Numbered from the stretch's first letter, positions 42,692 to 50,924 are shown. The stretch is 64,000 nucleotides of DNA from Stenotrophomonas maltophilia (GCF_900186865.1 NZ_LT906480.1:1010001-1074000); one strand, 5' to 3'. Numbers and translations are program-made. Notes: generated from the letters alone by a model not told the origin.

Positions 42692-43384
42692 ATGCCGAAG
42701 ATCCGAGACACCTGCACCTTCCGCTTCGACGGCGTTCGCGGTGCACTGAATGCCAGCACCCTGGCCCTGGCCGTGGAGATCGCCGACCGGGCAGCACGGG
42801 CCGACGTGGAGATCCACGCGCCCGCCGTGAAGCTGGACGGGCTGCGCTTCTTCGATGTCACCTGCGGCAACATCCAGGGCGAAGACGCGACCGCCGCCCG
42901 CTATGCCATCCGTCAGGCAGTGCGGTACATCGAGGCGCGCGGAGACGCACTGCCCTGGCGCCTGAAGCGCCACATCTCCCAGCCGGCGCTGCTGCACTTC
43001 GAAGAACGCACCGACCCCGAGGTGGCCACCACCGGGCCGCGTCATGCCTGCGTCAACTGCGACATGCCCACCGGTGCGCCCGAGTCGCCCATGTGTGGTC
43101 CCTGCGCTCAGCAGGCGATGGGCGCGATGGCTGCGACCACGGCCGAGGCGATCCGGCGAATGGACGGACTCGACTTCATCTGTGGCCTGCGCGACCCGCA
43201 GACAAAGCAGAACGTAGCCGCGGCCATCGCTCGCCAGGTGGGGCATGGCATGGCCGAGAAGTGTGAAGCACAGGCGGAAGCGGCCCTCGACGTCATTCTC
43301 AAGCTATTGCTCCATCCGCCGGTGGTGGTGTGGCAGGGCCGTTACTCCATCAATCCCTCGGAGAATGACCATGTTCGTACGTAA
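42692..43384 (+). CDS. Early protein with zinc-finger-like Cys pairs
   Basis: A 230-residue protein with an N-terminal alpha/beta part (CTFRFDGVRGALNASTLALAVEIADRAARADV) and a treble of Cys pairs CVNC...CGPC around residues 127-147 suited to Zn binding. The C-terminus is helical and overlaps the RdgC start by 14 bases. No family name is certain. A DNA- or RNA-binding accessory function is the most plausible guess. Confidence 0.55.
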   Translation: MPKIRDTCTFRFDGVRGALNASTLALAVEIADRAARADVEIHAPAVKLDGLRFFDVTCGNIQGEDATAARYAIRQAVRYIEARGDALPWRLKRHISQPALLHFEERTDPEVATTGPRHACVNCDMPTGAPESPMCGPCAQQAMGAMAATTAEAIRRMDGLDFICGLRDPQTKQNVAAAIARQVGHGMAEKCEAQAEAALDVILKLLLHPPVVVWQGRYSINPSENDHVRT

Positions 43385-44276
43385 CCTGGTGCTGTTCCGC
43401 TTTCCGACCAGCACCGACTTCTCCGAGGTCGAATCCTTGCTGCCGTACGGCGTTCTGAAGCCGGTTGGACCGCTCGAAATGAACTCGCGCGGCTTCATTT
43501 CCCCCTTCGGCCGCGAGGAGCAGGAGCGCCTGTCGTGCCGACAGGGCGACTTCCTCTGGCTGACGGTGGGTGGCGAGGACAAGATTCTGCCCAGCGCGGT
43601 GGTCAACCGTGCGCTGGAGAGTCGTCTTCAGGTCATGGAACAGGAACAGGGGCGTCGACCGGGTGGCCGTGAGCGCAAACGCATGAAGGACGACATCTTG
43701 CACGAGCTGCTGCCCAAGGCCTTCGTCAAGAACACTCGCCACGACGCGATCCTGGACCTGACCCACGGCTATGTGGCCGTGGATACCTCCAGCCGCAAGG
43801 TGGGCGAGGCCTTCGTGTCCGATATCCGTGGCCTGCTGGGCAGCTTCCCGGCAATACCGCTGAATGCTCAGGTGGCACCGCGCTCGATCCTGACCGGCTG
43901 GATCGCAGGCGAGCCGCTGCCGGATGGCCTGTCCCTCGGTGAATCGGCGGAACTCCGCGATCCGGTCGAGGGTGGCGCCAAGGTGCGCTGCAGCGACCAG
44001 GAACTGCGCAGCGACGAAATCGACAAGCACCTGGATGCCGGCAAGCAGGTCACCAAGCTGGCCCTGGTGCTGGAGGACGCGCTGTCCTTCGAGCTGGGCG
44101 ATGACCTGGTGGTGCGCAAGCTGAAGTTCCTGGACGGCGCGCTCTCCCAGCTCGAGCAGGCCGACGCCGATAGCCATCGCGCCGAGTTCGACGCCCGCTT
44201 TGCCCTGCAGAGCGGCGAGATTCGCCGCCTATTCCTGGTGCTGGAACAAGCCTTCCACCTTTCAACGAACCCGTGA
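43371..44276 (+). CDS. rdgC: Recombination-associated protein RdgC
   Basis: A 301-residue protein, normal length for RdgC. The N-terminus MFVRNLVLFRFPTSTDFSEVESLL and later segments (SPFGREEQERLSC, VVNRALESRLQVMEQEQGRRPGGRERKRMKDDILHELLPKAF, YVAVDTSSRKVGEAFVSDIRGLLGSFP) are typical. RdgC forms a ring around double-stranded DNA and restrains RecA. Phage copies may protect transposition intermediates. Mu carries Gam in the early region. No Gam homologue is seen here. Confidence 0.92.
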   Translation: MFVRNLVLFRFPTSTDFSEVESLLPYGVLKPVGPLEMNSRGFISPFGREEQERLSCRQGDFLWLTVGGEDKILPSAVVNRALESRLQVMEQEQGRRPGGRERKRMKDDILHELLPKAFVKNTRHDAILDLTHGYVAVDTSSRKVGEAFVSDIRGLLGSFPAIPLNAQVAPRSILTGWIAGEPLPDGLSLGESAELRDPVEGGAKVRCSDQELRSDEIDKHLDAGKQVTKLALVLEDALSFELGDDLVVRKLKFLDGALSQLEQADADSHRAEFDARFALQSGEIRRLFLVLEQAFHLSTNP

Positions 44277-44284
44277 GGCCCGGC

Positions 44285-44653
44285 ATGACCATCAAGCGCT
44301 ACAAGATTGAACGTGACTGGGGCGAAGGCCAGGTACAGCTTGAGATCGACCACAACATCTTGACGCCGAAGCTGGCGACGGAAATCAACAAGTTCTGGAC
44401 CGGTGCCGATGAGCGCCTTGGAGAAGCCGACGGCGACGCGGTACTGGCCGTCATCAAGATGGCGGGTGCCGAGTTCATGGGGTGGGTGCTGGACGTGAAC
44501 TCCAGCTACTCGACCGAGGGTATGCAGCGTGAGTTCGATCAGCTGGAGGGCTGGCCGTCGCCCCACGGCATCCGCTTGGTCGATTGGGACGACCGGCCCG
44601 ATCTCGATTCCTGCCTCATGCAGGTCGAGGAAGTGGAGGTGTCTCATGGATGA
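44285..44653 (+). CDS. DUF2528 protein
   Basis: A 122-residue protein of the DUF2528 family, seen in Mu-like and other phages: YKIERDWGEGQVQLEIDHNILTPKLATEINKFW, then VLAVIKMAGAEFMGWVLDVNS. The conserved aromatic and acidic residues support a small alpha/beta fold. It follows RdgC by eight bases. The function is unknown. Confidence 0.75.
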   Translation: MTIKRYKIERDWGEGQVQLEIDHNILTPKLATEINKFWTGADERLGEADGDAVLAVIKMAGAEFMGWVLDVNSSYSTEGMQREFDQLEGWPSPHGIRLVDWDDRPDLDSCLMQVEEVEVSHG

Positions 44654-44852
44654 GGCCGTGTACGACGACGCAGGGCGTGCCTATAAGCAACTGCATCTCG
44701 GCGGCGTCGATGACGACGACCAGCGCTGCCTGCGTTGCGGATCGCCCGGCCTGGACACGGGCTGGGAGTGCAACGACTGCGGCTACGACAACATGCCGCA
44801 CTACGTTGAGCCAAAGAAGGACCTGAACGACAGCCAAGAAAGGGGCCGCTGA
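44646..44852 (+). CDS. Small zinc-ribbon protein
   Basis: A 68-residue protein with two Cys pairs CLRCGSPG...CNDCGYD (about residues 28-47) separated by 11 residues, a compact zinc ribbon. The rest is acidic. It overlaps the DUF2528 gene and shares a stop/start base with the next small gene. Confidence 0.65.
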   Translation: MDEAVYDDAGRAYKQLHLGGVDDDDQRCLRCGSPGLDTGWECNDCGYDNMPHYVEPKKDLNDSQERGR

Positions 44853-45028
44853 TGCGCCGTGATCCGCTGACGAAGAAGTCCCAGGTAGCCGCCGTCCTGA
44901 AGGACGGTGGCCGTATCGTGCCTGGCGTGCGCGAAGGGCTGCTGCGGTTGCTGGACCATGCGGGTCAGGAAGTGCCGGCATGGCAGACCGCCCTCCGGGC
45001 CGGTCAGGGCGCAAGGAGCAAGGCATGA
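44852..45028 (+). CDS. Small early protein, 58 residues
   Basis: Starts at ATG 44852 with TGATG overlap to the previous gene and ends at 45028, overlapping the GemA-like start by ATGA. It encodes MRRDPLTKKSQVAAVLKDGG at its start, is basic and helical, with LLRLLDHAGQEVPAWQ near the end. I do not recognise a family. Tight coupling on both sides argues that it is real. Confidence 0.6.
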   Translation: MRRDPLTKKSQVAAVLKDGGRIVPGVREGLLRLLDHAGQEVPAWQTALRAGQGARSKA

Positions 45029-45489
45029 CGCGCGCTCGCAAGGCCGGCGACGGCCGTAACCGGGTGCTGGCCGCGATCCACGCCGGCGCCAAGAAACTCG
45101 GCCTCTCCGAGGACGTCTACCGTGACCTGGTTGAGCGCGTCTCCAAGGAGCACGGACCCGCCCAGCGAAGCGCCGGCAAGTGCGATCGCCGGCAGCTCGA
45201 TGCGATCGCCAACGAACTGCGCCGCCTGGGTGGCATCCCCGCCAAGGCAGCGTATGCGGCCAAGCGCTGGGCCGGCCGGCCCAAGGGCGACCTGTCCCCG
45301 CAGCTGTCCAAGATCGAAGCCCTGCTGGCTGATTCTGGGCGTGAGTGGGAATATGCCCATTCGGTGGCCCGCCACATGTTCAAGGTAGGACGCCTGGAAT
45401 GGTGCAACCCGGATCAGTTGTCCAAAGTGATTGCCGCTCTTCAGATCGATGCCAATCGCCGCGCCCGGCGGGAGGCCCCTTCGGCATGA
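45025..45489 (+). CDS. GemA / Mu gp16 family protein (DUF1018)
   Basis: A 154-residue protein that matches DUF1018 in its N-terminal part (RVLAAIHAGAKKLGLSEDVYRDLVERVSKEHG then SAGKCDRRQLDAIANELRRLGG) and second half (EWEYAHSVARHMFKVGRLEWCNPDQLSKVIAAL). In Mu the GemA gene lies before mor, as here, and affects host gyrase-dependent gene expression. Start overlaps the previous stop by ATGA. Confidence 0.85.
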   Translation: MTRARKAGDGRNRVLAAIHAGAKKLGLSEDVYRDLVERVSKEHGPAQRSAGKCDRRQLDAIANELRRLGGIPAKAAYAAKRWAGRPKGDLSPQLSKIEALLADSGREWEYAHSVARHMFKVGRLEWCNPDQLSKVIAALQIDANRRARREAPSA

Positions 45490-45842
45490 AGTCGATGGAG
45501 GCCCGCCGCAACGAGCTCTTGGCCAATGCCGCTTCGGCGGCGGCTACGGCTGCGCGTGCGCTCGGCCTCGGCGACGACTTCGCAGAGCAGATCGGCGCGG
45601 CGGTGGCGGACACCTTGGCCGAAGACTGGGGCGGCCAGACCATCTACTTTCCCCAGGACGCCTCATTCAAGCTCAGCCCACGCGAGCGTGAGATACTGGA
45701 CGCCCACCGCAATGGGGCTACAGTTCCGGGCTTGGCGAAGCGATACAGAATGTCTGAGCAAGGGATCCGCAAGCTGCTCGCCAGGGCGAACTTCCGGGAT
45801 CGTAACCTCAATCAGATGAGTCTGTTCCGCACAGCGCCCTGA
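45486..45842 (+). CDS. Mor-family middle/late transcription activator
   Basis: A 118-residue protein of the Mor family. The first half mediates dimerisation (AARALGLGDDFAEQIGAAVADTLAEDWGGQTIYFP). The C-terminal HTH is FKLSPREREILDAHRNGATVPGLAKRYRMSEQGIRKLLARA. In Mu Mor activates the middle promoter and its relative C activates late promoters. Only one member is seen here, so it may act directly on the two dyads at 25863 and 33571. It overlaps the previous gene by ATGA and is the last gene before the phage end. Confidence 0.88.
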   Translation: MKSMEARRNELLANAASAAATAARALGLGDDFAEQIGAAVADTLAEDWGGQTIYFPQDASFKLSPREREILDAHRNGATVPGLAKRYRMSEQGIRKLLARANFRDRNLNQMSLFRTAP

Positions 45843-45906
45843 TTGCACCAGGCGCAATGGCTTTCCATCTCGATCCGCCATTGCCAGCTTTCTTCCGGGG
45901 TCTTCC

Positions 45907-45952
45907 GGCTAGATATCTCGCAGCCCCCCCTGATATATCTCACCCCTGAACA
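45907..45952. promoter_or_regulatory. Prophage left end with transposase-binding-like sites
   Basis: Read inward from 45952 the end starts TGTTCAGGGGTGAGATATAT. Two GAGATAT words lie at 45932-45945 and 45907-45923. Similar words sit in the other end. The first three bases TGT are shared by both ends, and the terminal dinucleotides are TG and CA. Confidence 0.65.
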
Positions 45953-46389
45953 GATTCGCCATGGATGCCCAGCACCGTCTCCGTGTAGTTGCCGTGCGCT
46001 GGCAGCAGGCCGAACTGCGTGACCTTGCGCTTCACGCCGGCAACGAAGGCGTCGGCGCAGGCCGAGTAGCAGCCGCCGTCCAGCACGGTATCCAGCCCAT
46101 GCTGGCGGATGATGGCGCCCATGCCCACGCCACCGGAGGCGGCCCCGCCCGGCGAGTTGCGGAACACCACCTGGCGCAGCGGCGTACCACGGGCCTGCGC
46201 GGCCAGGATGTAGGCCTCCAGCGTCTGCGGATCGGTCGCCAGCACGTTGCCGGTGTAGTAGAGCGTGTCTCCATTCACATGGAAGGCACTGGCATGGGCC
46301 TGCGGCGCGGCAGCGATGCCGAGAAGTGCAACAAGGGCACTGCCGAGGACGGTGGCGCGACGGGTGGGGAGGGCGGGATATCGATGCAT
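45953..46389 (-). pseudogene. Autotransporter gene, 5' part with ClpP-like domain
   Basis: The first 144 residues of the split gene. MHRYPALPTRRATVLGSALVALLGIAAAPQAHA is a long signal peptide. The mature part resembles the COG3904/ClpP fold: VVFRNSPGGAASGGVGMGAIIRQHG, then CYSACADAFVAG with a candidate catalytic Ser, and LGIHGES with a candidate His. The sequence then reads straight into phage DNA. The frame joins the part at 4910-7490 perfectly. Without the phage the gene would encode a secreted protease-like passenger with a beta-barrel. The TSD copy is 45953-45958. Confidence 0.85.
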
Positions 46390-46679
46390 GCGGAGTTCCA
46401 CGGAAAGGAGTGAAGTGCGGTTGCCGCCCCTTTTTCGCTGCATGAACACGCTGATGCGGCGTGGTTTCAACACGTTGCAGCCTGGGCAGGGCGGGTCGCG
46501 CGCGCTCGGCCGTTGGACTGGCCGGGCGAGGAGGCGACAGGCCGCCTCTCCAGACCGCTAACGCAGCTGCGGGGGGATCTCCCCCAGTCATCGCGCTCGG
46601 CTGACCATGCAGGCGACGGGGCGCAGCGTTTGCGCCGCGCGGGTTACCATGTATGCATCACCTGCTGGAGCCTTCCCCC
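46390..46679. other. Intergenic between split autotransporter and DUF6165 gene
   Basis: A 290-bp divergent promoter region. It holds GAGGCG/CGCCTC-type hairpin sequence near 46527-46548 and no credible gene. No clear promoter elements can be named. Confidence 0.5.
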
Positions 46680-47084
46680 ATGAGCGCTGAAATCCTTGTC
46701 CCCGTGTCCTTCGGCGAGCTGCTGGACAAGATCTCGATCCTGCAGATCAAGTCCGAGCGCATCAGCGACGAGGGCAAGCTGGCCAACGTGCGCAGGGAGC
46801 TGTCGGCGCTGGAGCAGACCTGGATGGCGCACCCGGCGGCGGTGAAGGACATCGCCAAGCTGCGTGCCGAGCTGAAGGCGGTCAACGAGCAGCTGTGGGA
46901 CATCGAGGACGACATCCGCCTGAAGGAAAAGGCGCAGGCGTTCGACCAGGGCTTCGTCGACCTGGCGCGCAGCGTCTACCTGCGCAACGACGAGCGTGCG
47001 CGCATCAAGAAGGCGATCAACCTGGCGCTGGGCTCGGCGTACGTGGAAGAGAAGTCCTACCAGGATTACGCGCAGCGCGCGTAA
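46680..47084 (+). CDS. DUF6165 family protein
   Basis: A 134-residue helical protein: MSAEILVPVSFGELLDKISILQIKSERISDEGKLANVRRELSALEQTW, followed by long charged helices and YLRNDERARIKKAINLALGSAYVEEKSYQDY. I choose the ATG at 46680 over the one at 46653 because it matches the family start. The gene often lies beside LPS genes, as here, but no biochemical role is established. The protein is cytoplasmic. Confidence 0.8.
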   Translation: MSAEILVPVSFGELLDKISILQIKSERISDEGKLANVRRELSALEQTWMAHPAAVKDIAKLRAELKAVNEQLWDIEDDIRLKEKAQAFDQGFVDLARSVYLRNDERARIKKAINLALGSAYVEEKSYQDYAQRA

Positions 47085-47161
47085 TCCCGGCGGCCAAAAG
47101 GGGGGGGCCACGTCACGCGTGGATGAAACCGCAGGGCGCAGGCCAACGCCCGGCCGGCCCA

Positions 47162-48208
47162 TCACCCCAGATGATCGGCCACGTAACGCTCGAAAGCCGC
47201 GATGCCGTCTTCGACAGTGATCAGTTCCATCACATCGTCGAACTCGATCTTGGTGCCCCATTTCAGATCGGCAGCCTGCTTGGCCAGGTACTTGCGTGCG
47301 GCGTCGTCGTAGCGGTCCACGCAGTAGCGGCGGTCCGAGTACGGTCCGCTGCGGTTCGGGTTGCTGGCCGCATGCAGGCCCAGCACCTTGGCGCCCATCG
47401 CGTTGGCGATGTGCATCGGGCCCGAGTCCGGAGTCATCACCAGGTTGGCGCGGGCAAGCAGGGCAGGCAGCTGCTTCAAGGTGTCCTTCCCGACCAGGTC
47501 CAGCGCCGGCGTGAGCAGTTGTGCCTGGATGGCATCGGCCATGCTGCGCTCCAGTTCGCTGCGGCCACCGCACAGCACCACCTGCCAACCACGCTGCGCG
47601 GCGTGGTTGGCCACGGCTGCATAGCGGTCTGCATACCAGTTGCGGCGCACGTGGCTGGAACAGGGCGAGATCATCAGCACCGGGCGCCCATCGTCCTGCC
47701 ATTGCGCAGCGGCCCAGTCATATGCGGACTGGGGCACGGCCAGGTCCCAGCTGACCTCGGTCTGGCGCAGGCCCAGCGGCTCGCAGAAGCTGCCGATGGC
47801 ATCCAGCACATGGACGCCGGGGCGGTCTGGAATGCGCTCGTTGATGAAGAGCCCGTGCAGGTCCTTGGAACGGCTGCGGTCGTAGCCGATGCGGCGCTCG
47901 GCGGGAATGAACGCCGACAGCAGGTTGGCGCGGAACGCCACCTGCATCTGCAGCAGCGCTTCAAAACGCCCCGGTGGCAGCTGTTTGCGCAGCTCCTTGA
48001 CCCCTGCCATGCCGCTCTTCTTGTCGTAGGCGTGGAAAGTGACGCCGGGCAGGCCATCGAGCAGTTTGTGGCCGACCTTGTCGATGATCCAGTGGATCGG
48101 CGTGTCCGGACGCGCAGCCTGCAGGGTGCGCACCAGGGGCACCACGTGGGTGACATCGCCGAGTGCGGACAGGCGCAGGAGGCACAAGGAGGAGGACGCT
48201 GATGCCAT
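47162..48208 (-). CDS. Glycosyltransferase family 9 (heptosyltransferase-like)
   Basis: A 348-residue GT9 protein with the family pattern: [22 protein letters not shown] at the N-terminus, [19 protein letters not shown], then [33 protein letters not shown] for nucleotide-sugar binding. It most likely transfers heptose or a related sugar to the lipopolysaccharide inner core at the inner membrane. It is divergent from kdkA, whose start lies within its 5' end. The exact donor and acceptor cannot be read from sequence. Confidence 0.88.
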   Translation of the reverse strand: MASASSSLCLLRLSALGDVTHVVPLVRTLQAARPDTPIHWIIDKVGHKLLDGLPGVTFHAYDKKSGMAGVKELRKQLPPGRFEALLQMQVAFRANLLSAFIPAERRIGYDRSRSKDLHGLFINERIPDRPGVHVLDAIGSFCEPLGLRQTEVSWDLAVPQSAYDWAAAQWQDDGRPVLMISPCSSHVRRNWYADRYAAVANHAAQRGWQVVLCGGRSELERSMADAIQAQLLTPALDLVGKDTLKQLPALLARANLVMTPDSGPMHIANAMGAKVLGLHAASNPNRSGPYSDRRYCVDRYDDAARKYLAKQAADLKWGTKIEFDDVMELITVEDGIAAFERYVADHLG

Positions 48209-48978
48209 GTGTTGTTAGACTCAATGAAATGGTCGCATTCGACGCCAATGAAGCGCTGACGCCATGCCGCGAGGGTCGCGGCATCGGGGCCATTCTGTTC
48301 GACCGCGAGCGGCTGCGGCAAGCCGAGGTTGGCCTGTTCTCGCCCCAGCACTGGGGCAGCAAGGCCCGGCCGGTCGGCGACGGCGGCCGCGGCAGCGCCT
48401 GGTTCATCGATGCGCCGTTCGGCGCCAGCGTGCTGCGCCACTACCTGCGCGGCGGCCTGGCAGCGAAGATCAGCCATGACCAGTACCTCTGGCGTGGCTC
48501 GGACCGGACCCGGAGCTTTGCCGAATTCCGCCTGATGCGCGCCCTGCGCGAGAAGAAGCTGCCGGTGCCCCGGCCGATCGCCGCGTACTACATGCGCGAA
48601 GGCCTGCGCTACCGGGCGGCAATCCTGATGGAGCGGATCGAGGGCGTGCGCTCGCTGGCCGACCGTGCGCTGGTCGCCGGACGGGGCGCGCCCTGGGAAG
48701 AGACCGGGCGGCTGATCGCCCGCTTCCACCGTGCCGGCCTGGACCATGCCGACCTCAACGCGCACAACATCCTGTTCGATGGCAACGGCCATGGCTGGCT
48801 GATCGACTTCGACCGTGGGGTGATCCGCATTCCGGCCACCGCCTGGCGCGAACGCAACCTCAAGCGCCTGCTGCGCTCGCTGATCAAGCTGCGCGGCGAG
48901 CGCAGCGTGGAGGACGTGCAGAAGGACTACGCGCGGCTGAGGCGCGCCTATGACATGGCCTGGAACCGGGGCACCTGA
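48202..48978 (+). CDS. kdkA: 3-deoxy-D-manno-octulosonic acid kinase KdkA
   Basis: A 258-residue kinase of the Kdo kinase family that phosphorylates the first Kdo of lipid A core. The kinase signatures are [12 protein letters not shown] (catalytic loop with Asp) and LIDFDRGVI (metal-binding DFD). [22 protein letters not shown] near the N-terminus fits the glycine-loop region. A GGAGGA site precedes ATG 48202. MVAFDAN at 48229 is an alternative start that matches many homologues. It forms an LPS-core locus with the divergent GT9 gene. Confidence 0.9.
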   Translation: MPCVVRLNEMVAFDANEALTPCREGRGIGAILFDRERLRQAEVGLFSPQHWGSKARPVGDGGRGSAWFIDAPFGASVLRHYLRGGLAAKISHDQYLWRGSDRTRSFAEFRLMRALREKKLPVPRPIAAYYMREGLRYRAAILMERIEGVRSLADRALVAGRGAPWEETGRLIARFHRAGLDHADLNAHNILFDGNGHGWLIDFDRGVIRIPATAWRERNLKRLLRSLIKLRGERSVEDVQKDYARLRRAYDMAWNRGT

Positions 48979-49745
48979 TGGGCTGGTCGTTGCGTTTCCT
49001 CGGCGTCGGCAACGCGTCGGCGGTCGAGCTGGGGTCGCCGATGTCGGTGATCGAGCGGGACGGGCGGCCATGGCTGACGATCGACTGCGGCGGCGAAGGC
49101 CTGACCGCGTTCAAGGCGCACTATGGGCACATGCCGCAGGCACTGTTCGTCACCCATGTGCACCTGGATCACGTGGCCGGTTTCGAGCGGCTGTTCGTCG
49201 ATACCTTCTTCAGCACGCAGCGCCGCGGCAAGGTGCGCCTGTATGTGCCTGCCACCGTGGTGCCGCTGCTGCACAAGCGCATCGGTGACTACCCGAACGT
49301 GCTGGCCGAGGGCGGTGCCAACTTCTGGGATGCGTTCCAGTTGATCGTGGTGGGCGAGGCGTTCTGGCACGAGGGCGTGCGCCTGGAAGTATTCCCGGTA
49401 CGCCACCACTGGCCGGAGACGGCCTACGGCCTGCGCCTGCAGGGCGCGCTGACCTGGAGTGGTGATACCCGGCCGATTCCGGAGATGCTGGCCCGCTTCG
49501 CCAATGACAACGAACTGATCGCCCACGACTGCGGCCTGCACGGCAATCCGTCGCATACCGGTGTGGACGACCTGGAGCGCGAGTACAGCGCGGAACTGCA
49601 GGCGCGGATGATGCTCTACCACTACGCCAGCGTGGCTGATGGTGTGGCGCTGGCCGCGCGCGGCCACCGCGTGGCGCAGCCGGGGCAGTGCGTGCCGCTG
49701 GCAACCCCGACTGCACCGCACGTGCTGGCGCAGGATCCGCCGTGA
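48978..49745 (+). CDS. Metallo-beta-lactamase-fold hydrolase
   Basis: A 255-residue protein of the MBL superfamily, with the metal motif THVHLDHVAG (HxHxDH at about residues 54-59), a later VRHHWPETAYGLRL and SGDTRP with Asp, and AHDCGLHG near the end. RNase Z-like and arylsulfatase-like enzymes have this pattern. The substrate is unknown. The start overlaps the kdkA stop by one base, so the two are translated together. Confidence 0.8.
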   Translation: MGWSLRFLGVGNASAVELGSPMSVIERDGRPWLTIDCGGEGLTAFKAHYGHMPQALFVTHVHLDHVAGFERLFVDTFFSTQRRGKVRLYVPATVVPLLHKRIGDYPNVLAEGGANFWDAFQLIVVGEAFWHEGVRLEVFPVRHHWPETAYGLRLQGALTWSGDTRPIPEMLARFANDNELIAHDCGLHGNPSHTGVDDLEREYSAELQARMMLYHYASVADGVALAARGHRVAQPGQCVPLATPTAPHVLAQDPP

Positions 49746-50131
49746 GCGGTGCCGGCCAGCCCGCCGACGCGGCGCTGGCCGCCGAGCTGGAGGTGCTGGA
49801 GCGCGCGCTGCATGCGCCTGCGGTGCGGGCCGATCCTGAGCGCCTTGACGCATTGCTGGACGAGGATTTCAGCGAGATCGGCAGTTCCGGGCAATGCTAC
49901 GGCCGTGATGCAGCCTTGCAGGAGATCCCGTTGGAGCGCGCGCAGGTGCTGATCGAATCGGAACAGTACGCGGTGTGGTTGCTGGCCGACGGTCTGGCCC
50001 AGGTGCGTTATCGCAGCCGCCATTACCTCGACGGCCAGCCGCAAGGCTGGGTGCTGCGCAGCTCGCTGTGGCGCCGGCACGGGGATGGATGGCGCATGCT
50101 GTTCCACCAGGGCACGCCCGAGGCACGGTAG
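49742..50131 (+). CDS. NTF2-like / DUF4440-type protein
   Basis: A 129-residue protein with a DUF4440-like core: ELEVLERALHAPAVRADPERLDALLDEDFSEIGSSGQCYGRDAALQEIPLE and then strands VRYRSRHYL and GWVLRSSLWRRHGDGWRMLFHQGTP. The GTG at 49742 overlaps the previous stop (GTGA). The family covers small cone-shaped folds of diverse function. No catalytic residues can be named. Confidence 0.75.
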   Translation: MSGAGQPADAALAAELEVLERALHAPAVRADPERLDALLDEDFSEIGSSGQCYGRDAALQEIPLERAQVLIESEQYAVWLLADGLAQVRYRSRHYLDGQPQGWVLRSSLWRRHGDGWRMLFHQGTPEAR

Positions 50132-50207
50132 GACCGGGCCATGTCCGGCGAAGGGCGCCAACCAAGGGTGGCACCTGCCAGGGGCGGGGCGTCGCCGGAA
50201 AAGGCGA

Positions 50208-50311
50208 TGGCCCCGCCGGCTGACCTCGGCGCCCGCGTCGGTCGATACCGTTGCTGCCTTCCGGCCCTGGCGGGGTTTTCGACCTAGCGTCGCGAGGGGC
50301 CGACGGGGCCA
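50208..50311 (-). ncRNA. ffs: Signal recognition particle RNA (4.5S RNA)
   Basis: On the minus strand the RNA carries the universal SRP loop CAGGGCCGGAAGGCAGCAAC between two pairing arms. The closing stem is 13 bp: TGGCCCCGTCGGC at the 5' end (50299-50311) pairs with GCCGGCGGGGCCA at the 3' end (50208-50220) with one G-U pair. Length is about 104 nt, normal for the bacterial 4.5S form, and no Alu domain is visible. It binds Ffh and targets membrane proteins. Exact ends are set by the closing stem. Confidence 0.88.
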
Positions 50312-50530
50312 CCATAGAGACGTCGGCCGCCCGGAGGGCAGCCAGTTCACGGACCAGGGGAAGCAGCGCGCGATGCGCCAGAGACCACAGCCGGACTGCG
50401 CATCGGCTGGCCGATGGCAGACGCGTAGTCTAGCGCAGGCAGGTGCATCGACGCCAGCTTCACGCGCTGAATCCGCTGTAACCCGTTCCCGCCCATGGCG
50501 GCCCGGGCTACCCGCCGTTGCTAGAATGCC

Positions 50531-50600
50531 GGCCAGGAGGAACGGCCTCCCCCACATCGGGAATCAAAGACCAGGACGGCCTGGCCCTACCAAGAGGAGG
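50531..50600 (+). ncRNA. Guanidine-II (mini-ykkC) riboswitch
   Basis: Two short hairpins precede the exporter gene. GGAGG-AACGG-CCTCC occupies 50536-50550 and CCAGG-ACGG-CCTGG occupies 50571-50584, with a 20-nt linker. ACGG is the hallmark loop of mini-ykkC. The GAGGAGG ribosome site follows at 50594-50600. Guanidine binding brings the loops together and opens translation. The gene behind it, a guanidinium exporter, is the classical target. Confidence 0.85.
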
Positions 50601-50606
50601 GCCGTC

Positions 50607-50924
50607 ATGGCCTGGATCTATCTGTTGTTCGCCGGCCTGCTGGAAATCGTCTGGGCCGTGTCCATGAAGCAGTCCGAAGGCTTCACCAAGCTCACCCCCA
50701 CCGTGGTCACGATCGTCGGCATGATCGCCAGCTTCTGGTTGCTGGCGGTGGCCATGCGCAGCCTGCCGCTGGGCACCGCCTATACGATCTGGACCGGCAT
50801 CGGCGCGGTCGGTGCCTTCGTGGTTGGCATCGTGTTCCTCGGCGAGCAGGTCAGCCCGATGCGGATCGGTGCAGCGGTGCTGATCGTTTCCGGCCTGGTG
50901 CTGATGAAACTCTCGAGCAGCTGA
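50607..50924 (+). CDS. sugE: Guanidinium exporter Gdx (SugE), SMR family
   Basis: A 105-residue small multidrug-resistance-type transporter with four transmembrane helices. The N-terminal helix has the essential Glu13 (LLFAGLLEIVWAVSMKQSEGF), and WAVSMKxSxGF is the marker of the guanidinium-selective subgroup rather than EmrE. It works as an antiparallel dimer exporting guanidinium for protons. It lies behind a guanidine-II riboswitch. Confidence 0.92.
   Translation: MAWIYLLFAGLLEIVWAVSMKQSEGFTKLTPTVVTIVGMIASFWLLAVAMRSLPLGTAYTIWTGIGAVGAFVVGIVFLGEQVSPMRIGAAVLIVSGLVLMKLSSS

Larger units (their letters stand above)
7491..45952. mobile_element. Complete Mu-like (B3-like) transposable prophage, 38,462 bp
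   Basis: The element begins TGTAAC and ends GAACA, is flanked by a 6-bp duplication, and splits a host gene whose frame is restored when it is removed. It carries repressor, Ner-like protein, DDE transposase A and AAA+ transposase B, GemA, Mor, lysis genes, the Mu head set from gp25 to MCP, a lambda-like tail set and a DNA methylase. The early operon (plus) and late operon (minus) diverge from 34.6 kb. The conventional left end is at 45952 and the right end at 7491. Size, inverted early module and siphovirus tail match the description of Pseudomonas phage B3. No broken essential gene is seen, so it may be inducible. Confidence 0.92.
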
